Assembly: GCA_963828285.1 (NCBI GenBank)
Contig: CAWHEB010000002.1
Span: 744,001-808,000, forward strand
Source: DAIOEK01 sp963828285
GTDB taxonomy: Bacteria > Chloroflexota > Anaerolineae > Anaerolineales > Anaerolineaceae
Direction: 5' to 3'
Length of the DNA stretch: 64,000 nt
The position numbers and the translations under genes were made by a program. The notes under the pieces are model-generated. The model saw nothing but the letters and a program-made list of their open reading frames with translations. It was not told where the DNA came from and ran no database searches. Of this stretch, positions 25,147 to 35,107 are shown piece after piece (the stretch's first letter is position 1; each line of letters begins with the position of its first letter).

Positions 25147-26214
25147 ATGAGAATGATGAAAGCAATGGTTCTGGAAGAACCGAAGAAATTTGTTTACAAG
25201 GATGTGCCGGTTCCCACGATCAACAGCGATGAAGTCCTGATCAAGGTAAAGTACTGCGGCATCTGCGGCTCGGACTGGGGATCATACAACGGAAAGTATG
25301 AAGAAGAAGTCGCCTGCCTGCCATTGATCACCGGGCACGAATTCTGGGGCATCATTGAAGAGACCGGGAAGAACGTAACCGACTTCAAACCCGGCGACCG
25401 GGTGGCGGTCGATATCTGCCTGACCTGCGGCACCTGTTATTACTGCCGGCGTGGCGAGACCTTTGTTGTGCAGTTCTTTCAAGCAGATCGGCATCCATAT
25501 TGATGGCGCATACGCCGAATATGTCAAAGCACCTGCAAGGAATTGCTACATCCTGCCGGATGAGATCGATGATTATGCCGCAACATTTATCGAACCTCTG
25601 ACAGCCTGCATCAATGCGTCGCGCAAGATGAACTGCGAACTCGGCTCATCCGTGGCGGTGATCGGCGCCGGACTTGGCACCATCCATGCGCTGCTGGCAA
25701 ATATGCGCGGAGCGGCTCCAGTCATTGTGATCGATTCCCAGCAGAAACGGCTTGAAACTGCCAAAGAAGATGTCCGCGGACATGGTGATCGATATCACCA
25801 AAACCCCGGATGCGGTGGCCGAGATCATGCGACTGACCAATGGTGTTGGCGTGGATTATGTGATCGAAGCTGTCGGCAAATCCAAGACCTATGAGCAGGC
25901 ATTCAACATGATCCGCCGCGGCGGCAAGCTGGAATCATTCGGCATCTGCTCGGATGATGATCTTGTTCAGGCTTCCACCGGCAAAATTCGTGCTTCAGGA
26001 GAAGAAGATCGGCGGTTCCTGCGCCGGCATCGGGCATGACTGGGAAGTTGCCATCGCGCTACTGCAATACAAACGTGTCGATCCACACCCGCTGATTTCG
26101 ATGATCGTTCCTTTGGATGAACTTGAGATGGCATTGAATGAACTGCATACAGAACAAGGACCTGGTCAAGGTGCTGGTCTCCCCAGAGATCACGGAAAGA
26201 ATCATCCTAACTTA
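25147..26214 (+). pseudogene. Zinc-dependent MDR alcohol/polyol dehydrogenase, frameshifted
   Basis: Sorbitol/threonine-dehydrogenase-like medium-chain dehydrogenase. The catalytic zinc site starts in YCGICGSDWGSYNGKY and ITGHEFWGIIEE; structural zinc cysteines are in CLTCGTCYYCRRGE. The protein resumes in other frames at about 25450 (CSSFKQIGIHIDGAYAEYVK; the NAD-binding VIGAGLGTIHALLA), 25770 (MVIDITKTPDAVAEIMRL), 25990 (FVLQEKKIGGSCAGIGHDWE) and 26150 (KDLVKVLVSPEITERIIL). Four single-base shifts are required. It starts 12 bases after the isomerase stop with AAGGAG upstream. Confidence 0.8.
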
Positions 26215-26302
26215 ATGGATCCTATCGGATGACTAGTAACATCAAATGAATCTCTGAAAACAACTAAATAATATATTTATTACAAAATACAAGGATATAT
26301 CC

Positions 26303-27030
26303 ATGAATAAAATCACTTATGCCCAATTTGCGAAAATGATCGATGCCAGCTCTCTCAAACTCGATACTTCTTACGATGATTTTCGACGCATTGGTGAGCT
26401 GCCTGCAAAAAATACAGTTTTGGCTGTGCCTTCATCTGGCCGGCTTATTATGCTGAGATGCGCGAAGCGCTCAAAGGAACGGTAACGGAATTCGGAACCT
26501 CCCTTTCCTTCCCATCCGGACAGGAAGCCACTGAAACCAAGGTGCAGCCAGGCGCGGTTTTTCACCAGCCTGGGCGCCGAGCAGGTGGACATGGTCATGA
26601 ATGTCGGATTTTTGAAGAGCGGTAGATATGACCAGGTTCGCGCTGATATCGCCGCGGTGCGAGAAGCCACGAAATACACATCGCTGAAAGTCATCATCGA
26701 AGCCATGCTGCTTGACTGACGAAGAGATCACCAAGGCATGCGAGATCGTAGCGGATTGCGGCGCAGACTATGTCAAAAGCGGCACCGGATTTTCTGCAGC
26801 TCCAACGACCTTGCACCATATCGCAGTCATGAAGAAAGCTGTTGGCAGACCGCTGCAAGATCAAAGCGGCTGGCGGAGTCAGATCACTTGAACTGTTGAC
26901 CAAATGCATGCCCTGGGCGTAACCCGGTTTGGAATTGGTTACCATAACGCGATCGCTCATCGCGGAAGAAGCAATGACTTTCAATGATGAGATCGAAATC
27001 CCTGAAATCCGCATCGAAGATTATTTATAA
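26303..27030 (+). pseudogene. Second DeoC-like aldolase, frameshifted
   Basis: A class I aldolase of the DeoC superfamily, distinct from the microcompartment deoC. It opens with KMIDASSLKLDTSYDDF instead of IDHTLLKP, so its substrate probably differs. Downstream frames give AEMREALKGTVTEFGTSLSF, EQVDMVMNVGFLKSGRYDQV, KVIIEAMLLTDEEI, DYVKSGTGFSAAPTTLHHIA (Schiff-base Lys) and KIKAAGGVRSLELLTKMHAL (second Lys), ending IRIEDYL at 27030. Four or five one-base shifts interrupt it. It has no encapsulation-peptide-like extension. Confidence 0.8.
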
Positions 27031-27060
27031 CGGCCAATTGCTGAAAAGGAGATGAGATTA

Positions 27061-28306
27061 TGGGCTACAAAGAAACTTTGCTTCAGCCGATCAAGATCGG
27101 AAACAGGATCTGCCATAACCGTTTTTTTGCACAACCAATGGAATGTGTTGATTCGGACGAAGAGGGCAATCCGACCGACCTGACCTATCAAGCGCTATGA
27201 AAACCTGTTCAAAGGCCATTTTTCGTTGATCGATCTCGAAGCCATCACCATCACCAATGAAAGCCGGGCGAGAAAAACCCAACTCGAGATCATGCCGCGC
27301 AATGTCAAAGCTTTGACAAAATTTGTCAAAAGCCTGAAGGAAATCAACCCAAGCGCCCAGTTTGTTTTTCAACTGACCCATTCAGGCGAGATCAGCGAAC
27401 CGGAATTTTCCAGACGGGTTACTGTGAAACCTGTTTACGGCCTGGGTGGAGATCTGCTGACCGAAGAAGAAGTGGAAACACATTATCGACCAGTTCGCCG
27501 AAGCAGCCAAGATCACCCAGGATGTCGGAGCGGATGGCGTGGATATGAAGTTCTGCCACGGCTATCTCGGCAACCAGATCCTGCGTCCATATAACGACCG
27601 ACAATGGAAATACGGCGGCGCCTGGAAAAATCGGGTGCAGTTTGCTTATGATCTGTATGAACGGATCCAAAAAGCCACCAACTACGACAAGAATTTTCTG
27701 ATCGGTTCCAAGATTTCCATGTGGGAAGCCTTCCCCGGCGGCTTTGGTTCAGCCGGACCGGACTCCCCGTTGATGGATATGACCGAACCGATTGATCTGA
27801 TCAAAGGGCTTGAAGAGCGCGGCGCGCAGTATTTTGTCGAATCGCTGGGCAATGTGCACTGCAGCATGGAATTCATGGAAGCCGGCAAGGAAGATCCTTA
27901 TCTTTCTTACCTGCACATCTATTTCTCCAAACTGATGAAAGACAATCTCAAACCCGAGACGGTGGTGGTCGGTTCGCATTTCTCATCCTTCCGCGGCAAG
28001 ACAGAACAAACTGCTGTCCATCGAGCCGGAAAAATCCTCCATGTTCGCCATGGGCGCACGCTGCATCGACGATGGTTTGATGGATATGATCGGTCTTGGC
28101 CGGCAATCCTTCGCTGATCCGCTGACGCCACTGAAATTGGAAGAGGGCCGGGAGGATGAGGTCAACTACTGCAATCAGTGCATGAACTGCGAAGAGTTGA
28201 TGATCCGGCAGATGCCGGTTGGCTGCGTCACATTCAACAAACCCTATACGCAACTTTTCGGGATGTCCGCAAAAAGATGGGCAAGCTCGAGGAATTGCAC
28301 ACTTAG
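27061..28306 (+). pseudogene. Old Yellow Enzyme-family FMN oxidoreductase, frameshifted
   Basis: An NADH:flavin oxidoreductase/OYE-type TIM barrel. Pieces in order: ETLLQPIKIGNRICHNRFFA (FMN-binding start), FVFQLTHSGEISEPEF, QDVGADGVDMKFCHGYLGNQ, RQWKYGGAWKNRVQFAYDLY, MIGLGRQSFADPL. A cysteine group CNQCMNC...C near the C-terminus follows, of the kind that binds an Fe-S cluster in the larger enoate-reductase relatives. Four one-base shifts are needed to reach the TAG at 28306. It is the last gene of the broken catabolic operon. Confidence 0.78.
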
Positions 28307-28343
28307 TGGAAATATCTCCTGTGAGAAGGATGGTTAAGAAAAT

Positions 28344-28367
28344 CAGAGCCATATCGGCTCTGGTTTT
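28344..28367 (+). terminator. Intrinsic terminator of the 22.6-28.3 kb operon
   Basis: CAGAGCC (28344-28350) pairs with GGCTCTG (28356-28362), followed by a short T tract, 38 bases after the last gene of the operon. Confidence 0.75.
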
Positions 28368-28427
28368 CGTTTAGTTTCGAGAATTCTGGAAATACGGTTA
28401 TGAATCTTTTGGCATCAGGTAATATTT

Positions 28428-28786
28428 TTATCGTGGTGATCGCGGACCTGAGTCTGTCATTTTACGGATCAGGCTTGCTCCATAATGGCCATATTTTTTT
28501 AGATATTCCGAATCTATCAGATCGTTGATATCAGAGGATGGCTCTTCTATGAAAGTGACCTCGCAATCGACACTGCTGCCATGGATATGTCCCTGATGGC
28601 ATTCTTGAACGCCACGATACCATGCACCAGAGATTCCATTCATACAACGGATATAAAGACCATCCCCAACACGGATTACCCAAACCGGTAATGGCTTCCG
28701 CAGAGATCCATCGCGTTTTCGAGATGCTATCTGCAATTCTTCGGAATTTCCGATATATTTATCTCATCACTAGTCCAAGTTGTCAT
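28428..28786 (-). pseudogene. DUF2255 family protein, N-terminal frameshift
   Basis: A small protein of the DUF2255 (nitroreductase-like) family, with ELQIASRKRDGSLRKPLPVW, GDGLYIRCMNGISGAWYRGV and QGHIHGSSVDCEVTFIEEP. The open frame starts only at an internal ATG (28736), but the expected N-terminus MTTWTSDEI lies upstream from ATG 28786 in another frame. A one-base shift near 28760 joins them. The function of the family is unknown. Confidence 0.7.
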
Positions 28787-28910
28787 AGTTTTGTCTTTTC
28801 TTCATTCCATCTAAAATCCGATGCTTTCATAATCGAAAACCGATTCTCAGTGAGATGATCAGTTCGACGGTTACAAACTAGTATTTAATCTTGTTTGTAC
28901 ACCCTTGTCA

Positions 28911-29873
28911 TTAGTACCGATCGCCGACAACCTTAATTTGCGACATTGCATGGTCGATCTGGCTGAGATCTTCAGTGGTCAATTCGATTTTCAATGATCC
29001 GATATTCTCATCCAGCCGCTCAAGCTTGCGCGAGCCGGGGATGGGTACAATCCACGGTTTTTGAGACAGCAACCAAGCTAACGCAATCTGGGCTGGTGTG
29101 GCACCTTTTTGTGATGCAAATTTCTCCAGTAAATCAATCACCACTCTGTTGGCTTTTATAGCTTCAGCCTGAAAACGAGGGTTGCGGCTGCGAATATCCG
29201 TAGGGGCATAAGTTGTGGTTTCATCAATTTTTCCGGTCAAGTAACCGCGTCCCAATGGGCTGAAAGGCACGAGACCGATACCAAGTTCCTCGCATGTAGG
29301 TAGAATCGACTCTTCGATATTGCGATACCACACCGAGTATTCACTCTGTAATGCTGTCACGGGCTGGACTGCGTGTGCACGACGGATGGTTTCCGCGTTG
29401 GATTCAGACAAGCCAAAATGTTTGACCTTCCCTGTAAGAATCAGATCCTTCACCGCACCAGCCACCTCCTCAATGGGCACATCAGGGTCAGGGCGGTGCT
29501 GGTAAAACAGGTCGATCACCTCCACTCGCAGGCGTTTGAGGGATGCCTCGGCAACTCGTTTGATCTGCTCTGGCCGGCTGTCAAATCCAACGCTTGCATG
29601 AGGACCTTTTTGGGGATCATGTTTGAATCCAAACTTGGTGGCGATCACCACTTTTCCCCGGAAAGGTTCCAATGCTTCGCCGACCAGTTCTTCATTCGTA
29701 AATGGTCCATATACTTCTGCTGTATCGAAAAAGTTGATACCACGATCAACCGCTTTATGAATGAATGAGATCATCTCCTGTTTGTCAGTCGGTCTGTCAC
29801 CAAAACTCATTCGCATACAGCCAAGCCCGAGAGCAGAGACTTCCAGTTTATTTCCCAATATTCTTTTTTGCAT
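28911..29873 (-). CDS. Aldo/keto reductase (AKR13-like)
   Basis: A 320-residue NADPH-dependent aldo/keto reductase with a complete catalytic tetrad: Asp and Tyr in NFFDTAEVYG, Lys in VVIATKFGF and His in DLFYQHRPDP. The cofactor-binding end is IVPIPGSRKLERLDENIG. It lies 23 bases downstream of a merR gene behind a MerR-type promoter, so it is probably induced by an electrophile, aldehyde or oxidant sensed by that regulator. Confidence 0.95.
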   Translation of the reverse strand: MQKRILGNKLEVSALGLGCMRMSFGDRPTDKQEMISFIHKAVDRGINFFDTAEVYGPFTNEELVGEALEPFRGKVVIATKFGFKHDPQKGPHASVGFDSRPEQIKRVAEASLKRLRVEVIDLFYQHRPDPDVPIEEVAGAVKDLILTGKVKHFGLSESNAETIRRAHAVQPVTALQSEYSVWYRNIEESILPTCEELGIGLVPFSPLGRGYLTGKIDETTTYAPTDIRSRNPRFQAEAIKANRVVIDLLEKFASQKGATPAQIALAWLLSQKPWIVPIPGSRKLERLDENIGSLKIELTTEDLSQIDHAMSQIKVVGDRY

Positions 29874-29896
29874 TTTCTCAATCCTTTGGTTAATGA

Positions 29897-30292
29897 TCAG
29901 CGAATTTCCTTGTTTATTAATGAACGGTCTTTTTCTTTTTTCAGTGCAGCACTTTTGTATACTTCGATTTTCTGATCCATGATATTCAAGGATTTCTAAA
30001 TCTCAGTCAATGTGATCGCCAGCATATTGCGCTTCTCTATTAACATATTCTTCCTGGCTTCAATAGTCTCATCACCCTGTTGAACCAGGCTTACATATTC
30101 GATCAGTGCTTCGATGGGGAGATTAGATCCCCGCATACACTTGATAAATTCAACCCGTTTCAAATCCGCTTCTGAATAATCTCTGATACCACTCACTGTG
30201 CGGTTCAACCGCTGAATCAAACCGATTCTTTCGTAGTAACGGAGCGAATCCGTGGCGATATTGAATCTCTCGCTCCCTTCAGCTATTTTCAT
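29897..30292 (-). pseudogene. MerR-family regulator with in-frame amber codon
   Basis: MerR-type winged helix near the N-terminus (LRYYERIGLIQRLNRTVSGI, then RDYSEADLKRVEFIKCMRGS) and a dimerisation coiled coil. TAG at 29998-29996 stops the frame after 98 residues, but the same frame then continues through KSLNIMDQKIEVYKSAAL to a TGA at 29897. The total is about 131 codons, the normal family length. A single CAG-to-TAG change explains it. The truncated protein keeps the DNA-binding domain and most of the coiled coil. Confidence 0.85.
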
Positions 30293-30310
30293 CGTCTCAC
30301 CATTAGTAAC

Positions 30311-30341
30311 AGTGTAGCACCTGGAGTTAACTCCAGGTCAA
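30311..30341 (-). promoter_or_regulatory. MerR-type promoter/operator of merR-AKR operon
   Basis: On the minus strand, TTGACC (30341-30336) and TACACT (30316-30311) are 19 bases apart, the over-long spacer that MerR activators correct by DNA distortion. The spacer is filled by a perfect palindrome with arms CCTGGAGTT / AACTCCAGG (30320-30337). It lies just upstream of merR, so the regulator probably controls itself and the aldo/keto reductase. Confidence 0.88.
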
Positions 30342-30430
30342 GGGTTTTAGCGATCTGTGGAATATTTCAAATGATTATCAGAAAGGATATACCCAACCTG
30401 ATCTGTAAAAGTATTATTGATCGAATGACA

Positions 30431-30458
30431 TAATAACACTCTTTCGAGTGTTTTTATT
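30431..30458. terminator. Hairpin terminator 3' of the molybdenum hydroxylase gene
   Basis: AATAACACTC and GAGTGTTTTTATT form a stem with a TTTC loop just past the stop of the minus-strand gene; A/T-rich flanks make it usable in either direction. Confidence 0.55.
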
Positions 30459-30475
30459 ATGATCATAATCCAGTT

Positions 30476-32695
30476 TCAGACTGGTTTTGAGATACCCCGA
30501 AGCACATCCTCGGGTATCAATGGGAATTTGTCAAACCACACTCCGGTGGCTTCGAACACAGCGGCAGTGACCGCCGGAGCCAGGCACATATTCATCACTT
30601 CCCCCAATCCGCGGGCACCCCAAGGACCGCGAGGATCGGGAATTTCCAGGACCATAATGTTCAACTTCTCGGGAATATCCAAAACACCCGGAATGAGATA
30701 TGTGGACAGACTTGGAGTAAGAACACGGCCATCTTTTTCGATGAAGTTTTCAAGGACCGTATAGCCAACCGACTGTGTCAGACCACCCTGGATCTGTCCC
30801 AGCACTTGCTGGGGATTGATCGCCTTGCCAACATCAATGGCACAATGAATTTTTTCGATCTTCACCTGTCCGGTTTCCATATCCACCGAAACTTCGGCAG
30901 CCTGAGTAGTATATGCATAAGTCACATTGGGATCACATTGACCGGTTTCAGGGTCAGGTGCAGTGGTCTGGTGCGGCCAATAAGTGTGTTCCATTTTTAC
31001 GGGACGTTCTTCATTCGTCCACTGCGCTAGGGCTTTTTCCGCGCCTTCCTTGATCGCATTTCCAATAAAGAAGGTCATACGGGATGCTGAGACAGAACCG
31101 GAGTCTTTCACCTGTGCCGTATCTGATGAGATCAGTTCGATGCATTCCATGGGAATATTCAATGCTTCAGCAGCCATCTGAGTGATGACCGTATGAGCGC
31201 CCATACCCACTTCGCTGGCGCTATGACGAATGACCGCGCGAGTTATCTCCCGCTCCCCATATAACTCTATCCCAACGGTGCAATGCTCAGGGTAACCGTA
31301 GGAGAATCCAACATTTTTGTGCGCACAGGCTAATCCTATTCCCCGGCGAATGTATGGCTTTATCCGTGTCAGTCCTGGCGTAAATAGAGAAGGTTTCCAA
31401 CCATCGGAAGTCTCTGTCCAACCTGCAGCCAGGACACAGGTTTGAGTCACCTCACGAATGGTGACTCCCGGCGGGAAAGGCGAGCCCATGGTTTGCAGGG
31501 AACCATCCTTAACCAGATTGCGCATCCGCAATTCAACCGGATCCATCTTTAGCGCTACCGCCAATTTGTTGACCATTTGTTCAGCGCAGTAAACCGCCTG
31601 CGGACCGCCAAAACCACGGAAGGCTCCTCGGGGCACATTGTTGGTGTACACATCGTAAGCATCCACTTTCACATTTGGGATCTCGTATGGTCCCAGCGAG
31701 TTTATAACCGCATTGCTGGTGACAATACTGGTGGTAAATTTATAAGCGCCACCATCCGCCAACATCTTCACCTCAGCGGCAACGATTTTGCCCTCTTTCG
31801 TCGCTCCCCAGCGGGTGAAGAAGCGGAAAGGATGACGCTTGCAATGTCCGAGGATCGATTCTTCCCGAGTCCAAACGACTTTGACTGGACGAGGATTCCC
31901 CTGAAGGTGCAACTTGTATGCGGCAAGTGCAACGATGATCTGGACCGAGATATCTTCGCGACCACCGAAAGCGCCACCTGTCATCGGATAGATCACACGT
32001 ACCTCGTCTTCAGGCAAACCCAGAGCATGGGCAATCTGTTTACGATCCTTATCTCCCCATTGCCCGGTGGTAACTACCGCCAGACGGTTTTCTTCATCTA
32101 TATAAGCCAATCCGCTTTCAGTTTGCAGATAAGCATGCTCCTGAGCGGGAGTATTCAGCACAGACTCGACAATCACATCCGCGCTGCGAAAACCGGCATC
32201 TACATCCCCGTTATACAGTTTGTGATGACCGAAAACATTACTTTCCAAGTCAGGGTGAATGACAATCGCATCAGGCTTCATTGCTTCTTCGACATCACAA
32301 ACCATGGGAAGATCTTCATATACAACCCGGATCATCGCGCATGCCTTCGTTGCAATTGTTTCGGTTTCGGCCACAACTGCTGCGACACGATCTCCCACAA
32401 ATCGAACCCGATCTGCAAAGGGTTTATCACTAGGTCCACAAAGTACGGGTTGATCATAGGAATAGTATCCAAATTCATTGGATGCAACATCCAATGAAGT
32501 CAGGACGGTCAAAACTCCGGGGATTGCCTCTGCCTGGGAGGTATCAACATGTTTCACAATGGCATGCGGACGGTGTGCCATGAGCATTTTCATGTACACC
32601 TGCCCGGGCTTGACCATATCCGAGGCAAAAACAGCCTCGCCTTTAACCTTGGCTACCGCATCGATCCGCTGTACTGATTTCCCAATATATTTCAT
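30476..32695 (-). CDS. Xanthine dehydrogenase-family molybdopterin subunit
   Basis: A 739-residue molybdenum-cofactor subunit of the xanthine oxidase family. The N-terminal domain starts KYIGKSVQRIDAVAKVKGEA. Cofactor-contact motifs are TGGAFGGREDISVQ, NNVPRGAFRGFGGPQAVYCA and the conserved Glu in WGARGLGEVMNMCLAP near the C-terminus. It hydroxylates a heterocycle or aldehyde using water. The FAD and 2Fe-2S partner subunits normally encoded beside it are absent here: the next gene upstream is an unrelated divergent HD protein. Either partners lie elsewhere or a different electron acceptor is used. Confidence 0.93.
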   Translation of the reverse strand: MKYIGKSVQRIDAVAKVKGEAVFASDMVKPGQVYMKMLMAHRPHAIVKHVDTSQAEAIPGVLTVLTSLDVASNEFGYYSYDQPVLCGPSDKPFADRVRFVGDRVAAVVAETETIATKACAMIRVVYEDLPMVCDVEEAMKPDAIVIHPDLESNVFGHHKLYNGDVDAGFRSADVIVESVLNTPAQEHAYLQTESGLAYIDEENRLAVVTTGQWGDKDRKQIAHALGLPEDEVRVIYPMTGGAFGGREDISVQIIVALAAYKLHLQGNPRPVKVVWTREESILGHCKRHPFRFFTRWGATKEGKIVAAEVKMLADGGAYKFTTSIVTSNAVINSLGPYEIPNVKVDAYDVYTNNVPRGAFRGFGGPQAVYCAEQMVNKLAVALKMDPVELRMRNLVKDGSLQTMGSPFPPGVTIREVTQTCVLAAGWTETSDGWKPSLFTPGLTRIKPYIRRGIGLACAHKNVGFSYGYPEHCTVGIELYGEREITRAVIRHSASEVGMGAHTVITQMAAEALNIPMECIELISSDTAQVKDSGSVSASRMTFFIGNAIKEGAEKALAQWTNEERPVKMEHTYWPHQTTAPDPETGQCDPNVTYAYTTQAAEVSVDMETGQVKIEKIHCAIDVGKAINPQQVLGQIQGGLTQSVGYTVLENFIEKDGRVLTPSLSTYLIPGVLDIPEKLNIMVLEIPDPRGPWGARGLGEVMNMCLAPAVTAAVFEATGVWFDKFPLIPEDVLRGISKPV

Positions 32696-32984
32696 ATTGC
32701 CATCCGGGTTTACTTAATTTGGTCGCGCATCCCTATTCTATTACAAACTTTCCAAGTGGAAGAAGAGAACCGATAAACCCAATGTTCAGATCAGGCCAAA
32801 TCACTCATTATCCAGACGATAGTGATTTTGTTGGTATTTGCTGTTTGCAATTTTCCACATATCCTTTTCAGGGTTTTCAGCTTCAATTCCTTAGCTTCAA
32901 ATTCATTCTTTTGGGGAATTGATCTTAATGCGATAATCAAGAAGATATTGATTAAGGATTTAGATAGAAGGAGATTATTCATTA

Positions 32985-33783
32985 ATGGAAACTAGAAAGT
33001 TCGCAAATATAGATATTCGGGTCCCGGCACGTCGTAACAGCTTGGTGGAGAAAGCCCTGGAATTAATCAATAAAGATGTGGAAATCAAAACTTTATGGAG
33101 AATCCTCAATATTAATGCCATCGACAGATTGGGGATGACCGATCATGGAGCGGTTCATTTCCAAATTGTGGCGAACATCGCGCTGCGCCTGGCGCGTATC
33201 CTCGAGAAAAATAAAGTGACCATGTCTGTTACCCAAAATTATGATCTCTCTGTCGATCATGCTGAATTGATCATTCTACTCGCCAGTCTTTTCCATGATC
33301 TTGGCATGTCGATCAGCCGGGAAGGTCATGAGGAGTTCAGCCTCATCCTGGCAAATGGAATACTTCACCGAATTCTGGATTTCTTGCCTGTGGAAGAGCG
33401 GACGATCGTTACCTCAGAAACACTCCATGCCATCATCGCTCATCGCAGCGGTGGGGAACCATATACCATCGAAGCCGGTATCGTCCGTGTTGCGGATGCA
33501 CTGGATATGAGTCAGGGGCGATCCCGTATTCCATATCAAGCGGGAAAAATGGATATCCACTCCGTATCGGCTGCTGCCATTGATAAAGTAGATATTCTGG
33601 AAGGTACAGATAAACCCATTCAGATCAATATCTGGATGAATAATATCGCTGGAATATTTCCAGGTGGATGAACTGTTACGACGCAAACTGGTTGGTTCAG
33701 GAATTGCCAAGTATGCGACTGTCAGCGCATACATTGTGGAGGGTGAAGAAAATCGTCTGGTAAAAGAGTTCCAGACCGATTAA
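32985..33783 (+). pseudogene. HD-domain phosphohydrolase, C-terminal frameshift
   Basis: A metal-dependent HD-superfamily phosphohydrolase. Ligands are visible in DHGAVHFQIVANIA, LLASLFHDLGMS (the HD pair), LHAIIAHRSGG and IVRVADALDMSQGRSR. The unshifted frame ends at 33671 after GIFPGG. An extra base in TTTCC near 33660 explains this, since the other frame continues QVDELLRRKLVGSGIAKYAT to the TAA at 33783 (about 265 residues). AAGGAG lies upstream of the ATG. Nucleotide substrates are typical of the family; the actual substrate is unknown. Confidence 0.8.
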
Positions 33784-33980
33784 TTCTGAAAAGTATTTCG
33801 CAATCTAGATAACCAATTATTCCGTCTTCATAAATTAATCAGAATAAGCATGGGAACAAATTTCACATCCTTGTTCGTCAATCATGGTGGAGATGAATTT
33901 GAGGGAAAATTGAGGTCTTTCATCTCAATTAAAAATAAAGATAACTGCGTCAAGACCGGAAGACTAGAAAGAAGGAAATT

Positions 33981-34563
33981 ATGAAAACTGAATGATTGGT
34001 ATCGTTATCGTTATACTTGCTCTCACAGCTTGTACATCCACACAGACGCAGTTGTTACTGGTGCAGCACCAACAGACATACCTGCAGCAGGTTTGCCGAA
34101 TCCTGCATCGGTGAATTGCATCGAGAAAGGTAATAAACTCGATATCATCACGGCAGACGATGGCAGTCAAAGCGGAGTATGTACTTTTCCGGATGGCAGC
34201 AGCTGTGAGGAGTGGGCTTATTTCCGCGGCGAGTGCGGTCCATCTGTACAGAACAATCCAATCCCCGTCGTGACTGTTGAACCAACCTCAAATGGTGATA
34301 ACAGCGTCCAAGAAACCGATAGCTGGATAGGCGTTATTAAGAGTACAGATGAAGGTGCACAATTTGATGACTATTTCGAGAGTAAGGATTCTGGTCAGGT
34401 GGGATCATATGGTATCGATTCGATAGACCCGGCGGTAAAGACCCAGATCGAGGCTTTACGGGATACTGATAAAGTCGTCCGTATTTTTGGAACATTAATT
34501 ACCGATTTACCTGATTACAATGGTTCGCAAATCCAGGTTGATCGGATCGAAATGGAAGAATAA
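33981..34563 (+). pseudogene. DUF333-containing lipoprotein, N-terminal frameshifts
   Basis: The mature part contains the DUF333 motif LPNPASVNCIEKGNKLDI with GVCTFPDGSSCEEWAYFRGE and its cysteines, then an acidic C-terminal region of about 80 residues. The signal peptide (IGIVIVILALTAC, lipobox LTAC) is encoded just upstream in another frame, after ATG 33981 with GAAGGAAA before it. Two one-base shifts separate start, signal and body. Role unknown; the family is surface-exposed. Confidence 0.65.
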
Positions 34564-34666
34564 AAAGAACCGGTACGAAAACCATTTGTTTGTAGCGAAT
34601 GTGGGTAATACAGTAGAACCGCATAAGTGATTAATTGTTGCTATGTAAGCAGGGAGGAAATCTTTC

Positions 34667-35089
34667 ATGGACTTTGTTTTGCATGGATTTTGTGGTCTCT
34701 ATTGTGGGGCTTGCCCGATCATGGTAAATACAAAGGCTGGGACAGGAACCGAACAATGTTATGGTTGCAAAAGTGAACAGCCAACCGGATATTGTGCTGT
34801 CTGCGGGATCAAAAGCTGCGCATTGAATAAAGGGTATGGATTTTGTAATGAATGCCCAGACTATACCTCTTGTGAGCAAATGCAGAAGTTTTTGAAAGAT
34901 GCGAATTGGCCATATCAACAAATAGTGTTGAAGAATTTGAATTTGATTCAACAGAATGGTTTATCGAATTGGTTGGAAGAGCAAGATCAACGTTGGCGCT
35001 GCAAAAATTGCGGTACTTCCCACTCCTGGTGGGATGAAGCTTGCCCACAATGCGGACAACCGGTAAAAAACTATCGGGCTGATATTTAG
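34667..35089 (+). CDS. DUF3795-type cysteine-rich protein
   Basis: A 140-residue soluble protein with about 17 cysteines. The N-terminal part (FCGLYCGACPIMV, CYGCKSEQPTGYCAVCGIKS, GFCNECPDYTSCEQMQKF) matches the DUF3795 pattern, and a C-terminal zinc-ribbon-like pair (CKNCGTSH...CPQCGQ) follows. It probably binds zinc or an Fe-S cluster. AGGGAGGAAA precedes the ATG. Function unknown. Confidence 0.85.
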   Translation: MDFVLHGFCGLYCGACPIMVNTKAGTGTEQCYGCKSEQPTGYCAVCGIKSCALNKGYGFCNECPDYTSCEQMQKFLKDANWPYQQIVLKNLNLIQQNGLSNWLEEQDQRWRCKNCGTSHSWWDEACPQCGQPVKNYRADI

Positions 35090-35107
35090 GTGTTACAGGG
35101 GAATCCA

